From positions 1 to 64,000 of the forward strand of contig NZ_RQRT01000005.1 in assembly GCF_004335005.1 (NCBI RefSeq): DNA of 64,000 bases, written 5' to 3'. This document shows positions 22,681 to 29,749 of this stretch, piece by piece. The notes under the pieces were generated by a model. That model was not told the DNA's origin and did no database searches. It saw nothing but the letters and a program-made list of their open reading frames with translations. The DNA is from Paracoccus nototheniae (GTDB lineage Bacteria; Pseudomonadota; Alphaproteobacteria; Rhodobacterales; Rhodobacteraceae). Every line of letters starts with the position of its first letter. The stretch's first letter is position 1. Both the position numbers and the translations under genes were made by a program.

Positions 22681-22718
22681 GTTAGCTGGCTAATTGTTTT
22701 ATCGGTTAGCCAGCTAAC
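22681..22718. promoter_or_regulatory. Paired MarR operators
   Basis: Two 12-bp near-palindromes, TTAGC-TG-GCTAA (22682-22693) and TTAGC-CA-GCTAA (22706-22717), lie with centres 24 bp apart. The extended sites GTTAGCTGGCTAA and TTAGCCAGCTAAC are also exact reverse complements of each other. The pair sits immediately 5' of the marR start, the expected place for an autorepressor site. Confidence 0.8.
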
Positions 22719-22762
22719 GATCGGCACCCGCGCTTTCAAGAGGCGGCAAGGCGGAAATCGGC

Positions 22763-22799
22763 GGAACCGGTCCGGGAACAGGCGGTTACCCTTGCGGTT
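22763..22799 (+). promoter_or_regulatory. Two overlapping GGAAC-N17-GTT promoter-like motifs
   Basis: GGAAC at 22763-22767 is followed 17 nt later by GTT (22785-22787). GGAAC at 22775-22779 is followed 17 nt later by GTT (22797-22799). This matches the spacing of EcfG-type general stress promoters of Alphaproteobacteria. The motifs point toward the CtaG-like gene, about 100 nt upstream of its start. Many Rhodobacterales lack EcfG, so the match may be chance. Confidence 0.3.
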
Positions 22800-22901
22800 C
22801 AGGCGTGTTACGACCCGTCGCCCGCCCCGGACCCCACGATCCGATGACCCCATGTTTGCACGACGACCGACCCACGACCCCGGACCCACAGGGACACCAG
22901 A

Positions 22902-23630
22902 ATGAACCAGCCTGCCATGACCTATTGCGGCCCCGCGCCCGTCCCCGATCAGATCTGGGCGGCGTGGAACCTTGATCCGCTGTTGCTGACGGCACTGGCT
23001 TTGGCGGGAGGGCTGTTGTTGTGGCGGACGGACCGGCAGGGCCGGGCTCCGGCGCTGATCGTGCTGGCGGTGCTGGTGGTGGCCTTTGTCTCGCCGCTCT
23101 GCGCGCTGACTGTCGCGTTGTTTTCTGCCCGCGCGGTCCACCATCTGGCCCTGATCACGATTGCCGCGCCCGCGCTGGCGCTTGCCATGCCGCTGGCGGC
23201 GCGGCTGCCCGCCAGCCTGTCGCTGGTGGCGCTGTCGGCGGCGATGGTGGCGTGGCACCTGCCGGCGGTCTATGCGATGATCTGGTGGTCGGATGCGCTG
23301 TATTGGAGCCTGCAGGCGGCGATGCTGCTGCCGGCCTGGGCCTTCTGGTCCGCCGTTCTGGCCCCCGGCATGAGTGCCGAGGATGCCTTTGCCCGCGCCT
23401 TGCTGATCGGCGGGCTGGCAGGCGTCATGGGGCTGATCGGGGCGGGCCTGACCTTTGCGCCGGGCATCCTCTATATCCAGCACGTCACCGGAGCCGCACC
23501 CTGGGGCCTGCCCGCGCTGGCCGACCAGCAACTGGCCGGGCTGATCATGTGGGTACCGGGCTTCGTGCCCCTGGCGCTGCTGGCCGGGCTGATGCTGCGC
23601 CGGGGCTGGATGGCGGGGTTCCGGGCATGA
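22902..23630 (+). CDS. Cytochrome oxidase assembly protein, caa3-type CtaG family
   Basis: A 242-residue membrane protein with about seven hydrophobic segments. It fits the caa3-type CtaG family, which helps insert copper into heme-copper oxidases and is unrelated to the Cox11 proteins also called CtaG. His pairs in a loop (AVHHLAL) and WHLPAVY are the family's recognisable marks. It overlaps the CopD-like gene by 4 bp and opens a region that ends with the oxidase structural genes. A start at 22917 is possible. Role is inferred from family and neighbours. Confidence 0.78.
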   Translation: MNQPAMTYCGPAPVPDQIWAAWNLDPLLLTALALAGGLLLWRTDRQGRAPALIVLAVLVVAFVSPLCALTVALFSARAVHHLALITIAAPALALAMPLAARLPASLSLVALSAAMVAWHLPAVYAMIWWSDALYWSLQAAMLLPAWAFWSAVLAPGMSAEDAFARALLIGGLAGVMGLIGAGLTFAPGILYIQHVTGAAPWGLPALADQQLAGLIMWVPGFVPLALLAGLMLRRGWMAGFRA

Positions 23631-24136
23631 TGATCGCGCTGATCGCCGGGCTGAAATACCTGCATCTGGCCGCGATGCTGTGCTGGTGCGCGGCGCTGAT
23701 CGCGCTGCCCTTGCTGCTGAGCCTTTATGGCAGCACATGGCGCCACAATGACGGCGGGGAAGAACGTCAGGCCCGCTATGCCGAGTTTCGCCTGATCACC
23801 CATTACGGCTATGTCGCCTTTGCCACGCCCGCCGCCGTCATCGCCATTGCGGCGGGGACGGGGCTGATCTTTGCGGCGCAGGTGTTCGATCTGTGGTTCG
23901 CGGCCAAGCTGGCGCTGGTGGCGGGGATGACGCTGGTTCATGCATGGATCGGGCATGTGATCCTGATCTCGGCCGAAAACCGCAGCACGGGGCGGATGCC
24001 CTCGCCGCTGATCGCGCTGGCGCTGGCGGTGCCGCTGATGATGGGCGTGCTGTGGCTGGTGCTGGCCAAGCCCGATCTGGCCTGGCTGACCGACTGGATG
24101 CCCGGCTTCATGCTGGCCCCCCGGGGGCAGGCATGA
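23627..24136 (+). CDS. CopD-like membrane protein
   Basis: A 169-residue protein with four hydrophobic segments. It starts with a CopD-type span (GLKYLHLAAMLCWCAALIALP) and has His residues at membrane edges (YLHL, VHAWIGHV). The start overlaps the stop of the CtaG-like gene (ATGA), so both are made together. The pairing suggests copper handling or assembly for the oxidase encoded downstream. I could not assign a precise family. Confidence 0.65.
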   Translation: MMIALIAGLKYLHLAAMLCWCAALIALPLLLSLYGSTWRHNDGGEERQARYAEFRLITHYGYVAFATPAAVIAIAAGTGLIFAAQVFDLWFAAKLALVAGMTLVHAWIGHVILISAENRSTGRMPSPLIALALAVPLMMGVLWLVLAKPDLAWLTDWMPGFMLAPRGQA

Positions 24137-24159
24137 GGGCCGGTGCGACAGCTGACCGG

Positions 24160-24687
24160 TCAGGCCTTGGGGCCGGTTTCCTGCTTGGTGCCGATATTAT
24201 AGTCGAAGACCAGCTTGCCGCCGTGCCAGCCGGTGATGCCCGTCATGCCCGAGGCCAGCGCCGAGATCATGATGCCCCAAGGCAGCACCGCGCCCACCGG
24301 ATCGTTCAGGCGGAACCCCCAGTTCAGGCCCAGAACCGACAGCAGCATCACGGCCAGAATGAAATGCGTCCAGCTGGCGCTGCGGATGCGGATGCCGGGC
24401 ACCATCAACAGCTCGATCGTGCCGGTGACCCCGGCCAGCACGCCCATCCCGAAGGCCACGCCCGCCGCCCACATCGCGACGCGGGGCCAGAATTCATCGC
24501 CCGTCAGCCAGTACATGCCATCCGCCCCGAAGACCGAGAAGGCCAGAGCGATGGGAAAGGCCACCATCATCGCATGCAGGGGATGCCCCGACAGGGCGAT
24601 CTTGCTTTCGATATCGCTGAAGGCGACATGCTCCTCGATCGGGTCGGCCAGCCGACGACGCTGCTTCCACGAATATTTCTGACGCAT
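24160..24687 (-). CDS. DUF2231 membrane protein
   Basis: A 175-residue protein with four membrane spans after a basic cytoplasmic N-terminus (MRQKYSWKQRRRLADPIEEH). The GHPLHAMMVAFPIALA segment and a second His near the end (GWHGGKLV) are marks of DUF2231 proteins, which often sit near respiratory and heme-containing membrane proteins. It is oriented against all other genes of the oxidase island, facing the CopD-like gene tail to tail and the subunit II gene head to head with almost no gap. Function unknown. Confidence 0.75.
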   Translation of the reverse strand: MRQKYSWKQRRRLADPIEEHVAFSDIESKIALSGHPLHAMMVAFPIALAFSVFGADGMYWLTGDEFWPRVAMWAAGVAFGMGVLAGVTGTIELLMVPGIRIRSASWTHFILAVMLLSVLGLNWGFRLNDPVGAVLPWGIMISALASGMTGITGWHGGKLVFDYNIGTKQETGPKA

Positions 24688-24699
24688 CGGAGTTCCCTT

Positions 24700-25563
24700 C
24701 TGTTCCGCATTCCCTGTCACAAGTCCGCCGCTTTGCTGGCGGTTCCGCTGCTGGCGGCCTGCGATGGCCCGCTGAGCACGCTGGCCCCCGCAGGCCCCGC
24801 CGCCCAACAGATCGCCCGCCTGTGGTGGGTGATGCTGGGGGGCAGCGCGCTGATCACCCTGCTGGTCGGCGTGATGATCTGGATGGCCCTGCGCCGCAAG
24901 GGAAATGGGGATGCAGCAAGCCCGGGCCGCGAACGCCGCTGGATCATGGGCTGGGGCCTTGGCTTTTCGCTGACGGTGCTGACGGCGCTGCTGGTCTTTG
25001 CGCTGTGGACCGGCGAACGGATGCTGGCCCGCGACGACGGCACCCCGCTGGTTCAGGCCGAGGCGCAGCAATGGGGCTGGCGCTTCGTGCAGCCCGGACC
25101 GGACGGTGCGCCGGTCGAGACGGAAGGGGTGCTGTATGTGCCCGCCGGTCAGCCCTTTGACGTGGCGATCACCGCGCAGGACGTCATCCACAGTTTCTGG
25201 GTGCCGCAGCTGGGCGGCAAGATGGATGCCATACCCGGCCATCGCAACCTGCACCGCCTGACCGCCGACCGCCCCGGCATCTATGAGGGACTGTGCGCCG
25301 AATTCTGCGGTCTGGGCCACAGCGCCATGCGGTTCACCGTGGTCGCCTATGACCCCGCCCTGCCGCTGCCCGCCTTCGAGGATGCCATCGCCGAAGATCT
25401 GGCCCCCGCCCGGACCTTGGATGCCGATCCCGCAGGCGCCGCCCCCGCAGACACAGACCCCGCAGGCACGGACCTTGACGCCGCCGATCCGGCAGGCGCC
25501 ACGCCTGATCCCGCCACCCCGACCACCGATCCGACGACCACCCCCGAGGAACCCCGCCCATGA
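24700..25563 (+). CDS. ctaC: Cytochrome c oxidase subunit II, Cu-A type
   Basis: Carries electrons from cytochrome c to subunit I through a binuclear copper centre. All Cu-A ligands are present: H164, C199, E201, C203, H207 and M210 (counting from 24700). An LLAAC lipobox suggests a lipoprotein; two membrane spans follow, then the Cu-A domain and a tail of about 45 residues rich in Asp, Pro and Ala with three DPAG units. There is no CxxCH heme site. The start is uncertain: no ATG or GTG exists in frame near the lipobox. CTG at 24700 is chosen because GGAG lies 7 nt before it. The stop overlaps the next start. Confidence 0.8.
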   Translation: MFRIPCHKSAALLAVPLLAACDGPLSTLAPAGPAAQQIARLWWVMLGGSALITLLVGVMIWMALRRKGNGDAASPGRERRWIMGWGLGFSLTVLTALLVFALWTGERMLARDDGTPLVQAEAQQWGWRFVQPGPDGAPVETEGVLYVPAGQPFDVAITAQDVIHSFWVPQLGGKMDAIPGHRNLHRLTADRPGIYEGLCAEFCGLGHSAMRFTVVAYDPALPLPAFEDAIAEDLAPARTLDADPAGAAPADTDPAGTDLDAADPAGATPDPATPTTDPTTTPEEPRP

Positions 25564-28115
25564 CCGATATCTTCGCGGGGCAGGACCGCAGCCTTGCCGA
25601 CGGCACCGCCATCGAGGCCGCCGACATCGCCGCCAATCCGCCGCAGCGCGCCCTGATCCTGCACCGCGAACTGGACCGCGTCTGGTCGGACCTGCCGGGC
25701 TGGCGGGGGTTCTTCACCTCGGTCAATCATGGCACGATCGGGCTGCGCTTCATGGCGACCTCGTTCGTGTTCTTCGCCATCGGCGGCGTGCTGGCGATGA
25801 TGATCCGCGCCCAGCTGGCAACCCGGGACGGGGCGTTTCTGGACACCGATCTGTATAACCAGATCTTCACGATGCATGGCAGCATCATGATGTTCCTGTT
25901 CGCCATCCCCATGCTGGAGGGGTTGGCGCTGTGGCTGTTGCCCAAGATCCTGGGCGCCCGCGACATGGCCTTTCCGCGCCTGTCGGCCCTGGGCTATTTC
26001 TGCTATCTGTTCGGGGGCACGGTGATCGTGCTGTCGCTGCTGTTCGGCGTGGCGCCGGACGGCGGCTGGTTCATGTATACGCCGCTGTCCGATGCGACCT
26101 ATACCCCAGGCATCAATGCCGATGTCTGGCTGCTGGGCGTGACCTTCGTGGAAATCAGCGCCATGGCCGCAGCGGTCGAGATCACCGTCACCATCCTGCG
26201 CTGCCGCGCCGCCCATATGCCGCTGACCCGAATGCCGCTGATGGGTTGGTATCTTCTGGGCACGTCGGTGATGATGCTGCTGGGCTTTCCGCCGCTGATC
26301 CTTGGGTCCATCCTGCTGGAGGTGCAGCGCGCCTTCGACTGGCCGTTCTTCGACGTGATGCGGGGCGGCGACCCGCTGCTGTGGCAGCACCTGTTCTGGC
26401 TGTTCGGCCACCCCGAGGTCTATATCATCTTCCTGCCCGCTGCAGGGGCCCTGTCCACGATCATCCCGATCCTGTCGCGGACCACGATCCTGGGCTATGG
26501 CGCCATCGTGGCGGCGATCATCGGGCTGGTGTTTCTGTCCTTTGGCCTGTGGGTGCATCACATGTTCACCGTGGGCATCCCGCATATGGCGCTGGCGTTT
26601 TTCAGTGCCGCATCGGCGCTGGTCGCCGTGCCGACGGCGGTGCAGGTCTTTGCCTGGATCGGCACGATGTGGGACGGGCAGGTGCGGCTGCGGCTGCCCA
26701 TGCTGTATGTCATGGGGTTCTTTGCGACCTTCGTGATGGGCGGGTTGACGGGCGTCATGCTGGCCATGGTGCCCTTCAACTGGCAGGCCCATGACACGGC
26801 CTTTGTCACAGCCCATCTGCATTACGTGCTGGTCGGCGGTTTCGTCTTTCCCATGCTGGCTGCGGTGACCTATTGGATGCCGCTGATCTGCGGACGCTGG
26901 CGCGTGCGGGGACTGGGCGAGGCGGCGTTCTGGCTGATCCTGATCGGTTTTCACGGCACCTTCTTCCTGATGCACCTGACCGGGCTGCTGGGCATGCCGC
27001 GCCGGATCGACACCTATCCCGGCAATCCGGAATGGGAATGGCTGAACCTGATCTCGTCCTTTTTCGGGATGGTGCAATCGGCGGGCTTTGCGCTGTTCGC
27101 CTTTGACATCATCATGCAATGGCTGTTCGGGCGGCGCAGCTGGCGCAATCCGTGGAAGGCGCCGACGCTGGACTGGGCGATGCCCTTGCCCGCGCCGTCC
27201 TATAACTTTGCATCCCTGCCCGGTCCGCGTCAGCCCGACGCCCATGCCATCCTGCCGCTGGCCCGGGGCGAGGGGCTGCTGCCCGGCGCTCCGCGCGGCT
27301 GGCGCGAGACGCTGGTGGTCGAGGCCGGCAGCGGCCGTCCCCAGCACATCGCCGTTCTGGCGACGAACACCGCCTTGCCGGTGGCGACCTCGGCGGCGAT
27401 CGGCAGCTTCTTTGCGATGATGCTGGCGGGGCTGTACTGGCTGGCACCTCTGGGGATCGTGGCGACGCTGGTGATGGCATGGCGGTGGGGCGCCGCGATG
27501 GGCACCACCCGCGATCATCCGCTGGTCGAGGTCGCGCCGGGCCTGTCCCTGCCGGTGCATTGGCAGGCGCGCAACACGCTGGCCCATAGCGGTGCGGTGG
27601 CGCTGCTGGTGGGCGATGCGACGCTGTATGCCTCGTTGCTGTTCGGGGTCGGGTTTCTGGCGGTCGTGGCGCCGGGATGGCCCGCGCCCGTCAGCGGGGT
27701 TGGGTCCGCGATGCTGCCGCTGGCGCTGACCGCGCTGGCGGCGATCGTTGTATCCACCCTTGCCGCGCATCTTGCCGAGGCGCGGCGCGACCGCCCGGTG
27801 CTGCCGGTCGTGACCCTGACCGGGCTGCTGGCCGCGCTGCTGGCTTTGGCGCTGATGGTGCCGCTGGCGATGGGTCTGGATGATCCGACGCGCCATGCCC
27901 GCGACGCGCTGCGCGGTGCCGTCCTGGGCTTTGCCGCCGTGCATGGGGTGATCGCGGTGATGCTGGCGCTGCGTGCCCATGTCGATGCGCGGCAGGGGCG
28001 GATCGGCGGCGACCGGCGCGGCGCTATTCCGGTCTGGCAGCTGTTCCAGCGGTTCTGGCTGGGCACCTCGGCCCTGTCGGTGGCGCTGATCGTGGCGCAG
28101 GAGGTCTTCGCATGA
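25560..28115 (+). CDS. ctaDE: Cytochrome c oxidase, fused subunits I and III, atypical proton channels
   Basis: An 851-residue fusion. Residues 1 to about 560 are subunit I: low-spin heme His in FTMHGS, H284-Y288 cross-link motif HPEVY with E286, copper ligands H333 and H334, and heme ligands in AHLHY. About 570-851 adds subunit III-like spans. D135 at the D-channel mouth is kept, but the residues aligned with the P. denitrificans asparagines N113, N131 and N132 are L124, S142 and A143. Q362 (VPTAVQVFAW) stands where the K-channel lysine is expected. It overlaps subunit II by 4 bp. Cytochrome c is the likely donor because subunit II has Cu-A. Confidence 0.9.
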   Translation: MTDIFAGQDRSLADGTAIEAADIAANPPQRALILHRELDRVWSDLPGWRGFFTSVNHGTIGLRFMATSFVFFAIGGVLAMMIRAQLATRDGAFLDTDLYNQIFTMHGSIMMFLFAIPMLEGLALWLLPKILGARDMAFPRLSALGYFCYLFGGTVIVLSLLFGVAPDGGWFMYTPLSDATYTPGINADVWLLGVTFVEISAMAAAVEITVTILRCRAAHMPLTRMPLMGWYLLGTSVMMLLGFPPLILGSILLEVQRAFDWPFFDVMRGGDPLLWQHLFWLFGHPEVYIIFLPAAGALSTIIPILSRTTILGYGAIVAAIIGLVFLSFGLWVHHMFTVGIPHMALAFFSAASALVAVPTAVQVFAWIGTMWDGQVRLRLPMLYVMGFFATFVMGGLTGVMLAMVPFNWQAHDTAFVTAHLHYVLVGGFVFPMLAAVTYWMPLICGRWRVRGLGEAAFWLILIGFHGTFFLMHLTGLLGMPRRIDTYPGNPEWEWLNLISSFFGMVQSAGFALFAFDIIMQWLFGRRSWRNPWKAPTLDWAMPLPAPSYNFASLPGPRQPDAHAILPLARGEGLLPGAPRGWRETLVVEAGSGRPQHIAVLATNTALPVATSAAIGSFFAMMLAGLYWLAPLGIVATLVMAWRWGAAMGTTRDHPLVEVAPGLSLPVHWQARNTLAHSGAVALLVGDATLYASLLFGVGFLAVVAPGWPAPVSGVGSAMLPLALTALAAIVVSTLAAHLAEARRDRPVLPVVTLTGLLAALLALALMVPLAMGLDDPTRHARDALRGAVLGFAAVHGVIAVMLALRAHVDARQGRIGGDRRGAIPVWQLFQRFWLGTSALSVALIVAQEVFA

Positions 28116-28420
28116 TCTGGATGGCGCGGGTGCTGGCCGGTCCGGTCCTGTGGGCGGTGCTGTTCTCGGCGGTTTATGCGCTGCATGGGGCGGGCTGCCA
28201 TCTGGGCTGGACGGATCGCGCGGTGGGCTTTACCGACCTGCACCATCTGGCGATGTGGGGCGTGTGGATCGCCGGTCTGGCGCTGCATGCGGTGCTGATC
28301 GCGACCATGCCCACGGGCGGGGGCAGGGCGCGGTGGATCATCGTGGCGGGCACATGGATCGGGCTGGTCTCCAGCCTTTTCACGCTGGCTCCGGTGCTGG
28401 TGCTCTCGACCTGTTTCTGA
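28112..28420 (+). CDS. Small membrane protein at the end of the oxidase operon
   Basis: A 102-residue protein with three hydrophobic segments and conserved-looking His residues in loops (YALHGAGCHLGW, DLHHLAMWG). Its ATG overlaps the ctaDE stop by 4 bp, so it is translated with the oxidase. It could be a small accessory subunit, comparable in position to CtaF or subunit IV, or an assembly helper. I recognise no family. Confidence 0.65.
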   Translation: MIWMARVLAGPVLWAVLFSAVYALHGAGCHLGWTDRAVGFTDLHHLAMWGVWIAGLALHAVLIATMPTGGGRARWIIVAGTWIGLVSSLFTLAPVLVLSTCF

Positions 28421-28504
28421 CGCCGCGATCGTTCGGGTGATTGAGGCCGGGCCGGTGGGCATGCTAGGCCGCAGGCCATGGCTCTGACCCCGAAAGGCCC
28501 GCCG

Positions 28505-28543
28505 ATGCCCCGACCTGTCCGTCCGCTTGGCCGTCCCGCGTGA
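28505..28543 (+). CDS. Possible 12-codon leader ORF coupled to the methyltransferase gene
   Basis: An ATG at 28505, preceded by GAAAGG at a proper distance, opens MPRPVRPLGRPA and stops at a TGA that overlaps the GTG start of the next gene (GTGA). The downstream GTG has no Shine-Dalgarno of its own, so re-initiation from this short ORF would explain how it is translated. Evidence is positional only. Confidence 0.35.
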   Translation: MPRPVRPLGRPA

Positions 28544-29688
28544 CGCCCGCCGCCCGCATCTCGGCCGCGATCACGGTGCTGGATCAGATCCTGTCGGGCA
28601 GCCCGGCGGAACAGGCGCTGCTGCGCTGGTCGCGGGCCAGTCGCTTTGCCGGATCGGGCGACCGTGCGGCGCTGCGCGATCTGGTCTTCGGCGCGCTGCG
28701 TCGGCGCGACAGTCTGGCGGCGCTTGGCGGCGCGCTCAGCGGGCGCGGGCTGATGATCGGCCATGCCCGTCAGGCGGGCCTGTCGCTGGACGCGATCTTC
28801 ACCGGCATCGGCCACGACCCCGCCCCGCTAAGCCCCTCCAAGGCCGCCCATACCCCGCCCGTGACCCTGCCCGACGATCTGCCCGACTGGCTGCGCGCCG
28901 ATTGGACGGCGGCCTTGGGCGATCGGTCCGGGGCCGTGGCCCTTGCGATGACCGAGCGCGCGCCGGTCTGGCTGCGGGTGAACCTTGCCCGCACCGACCC
29001 CGCCCGCGCCGCCGCGGCGTTGCAGGCCGACGGGATCGCCACCGAACCCGCCCCCGGTTTCCCAACCGCCCTGCGCGTCACCGGCAATGACCGGGCCGTG
29101 GCACGATCCCAGGCCTATCGCGACGGTCTGGTCGAGCTGCAGGATCTGTCCCCCCAACAGGCCTGCGCGCGGCTGCCGCTGGCACCGGGAATGCGGGTGC
29201 TGGATTATTGCGCGGGCGGTGGCGGCAAGGCGCTGGCCCTTGGCAGCCGTCAGCAGGGCCTGACGATCACCGCCCATGACGCCCAGCCCGCCCGCATGGC
29301 CGATCTGCCTGCCCGCGCCGCCCGCGCCGGGCTGCGGATCGATGTCGCGACCCGCCCGCGCGGCCCCTTCGATCTGGTCGTGGCCGATGTGCCCTGTTCG
29401 GGGTCGGGAACCTGGCGCCGCGCCCCCGATGCCAAATGGCGGCTGGACGCGGCGCAGCTGGACCGTCTGCGCGCAACACAAGCCCAGATCCTGGATCAGG
29501 TGGCGCCGCTGGTCGGGCCGGGGGGGCATCTGGCCTATATGACCTGTTCGGTCCTGACCGTGGAAAACGACGCGCAGATCGACGGGTTTTTGGCCCGGAA
29601 CCTGGGGTTTCAAAGCGTTGATCGGCAGCTGTGGACGCCTCTCGACGAGGGTGACGGGTTCTTTCTGGGGCTGCTGAGGCGGGTTTAA
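28540..29688 (+). CDS. RsmB/NOL1-type RNA cytosine-C5 methyltransferase
   Basis: A 382-residue AdoMet-dependent RNA methyltransferase. The N-terminal part is an NusB-like RNA-binding region, and the C-terminal Rossmann domain has the AdoMet site LDYCAGGGGKALAL. Both RNA m5C cysteines are present, DVPCSGSGTWRR and YMTCSVLTVEND. The class includes RsmB (16S C967). It starts with GTG at 28540; the upstream leader ORF may provide translation. Downstream, cckA begins 61 bp later on the same strand. The exact target base is unproven. Confidence 0.85.
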   Translation: MTPAARISAAITVLDQILSGSPAEQALLRWSRASRFAGSGDRAALRDLVFGALRRRDSLAALGGALSGRGLMIGHARQAGLSLDAIFTGIGHDPAPLSPSKAAHTPPVTLPDDLPDWLRADWTAALGDRSGAVALAMTERAPVWLRVNLARTDPARAAAALQADGIATEPAPGFPTALRVTGNDRAVARSQAYRDGLVELQDLSPQQACARLPLAPGMRVLDYCAGGGGKALALGSRQQGLTITAHDAQPARMADLPARAARAGLRIDVATRPRGPFDLVVADVPCSGSGTWRRAPDAKWRLDAAQLDRLRATQAQILDQVAPLVGPGGHLAYMTCSVLTVENDAQIDGFLARNLGFQSVDRQLWTPLDEGDGFFLGLLRRV

Positions 29689-29749
29689 CCCAATCTTAAG
29701 CCATATGGCGCTATCGCTGACGCAATCGGACGCAACAAGGACGATTCGC

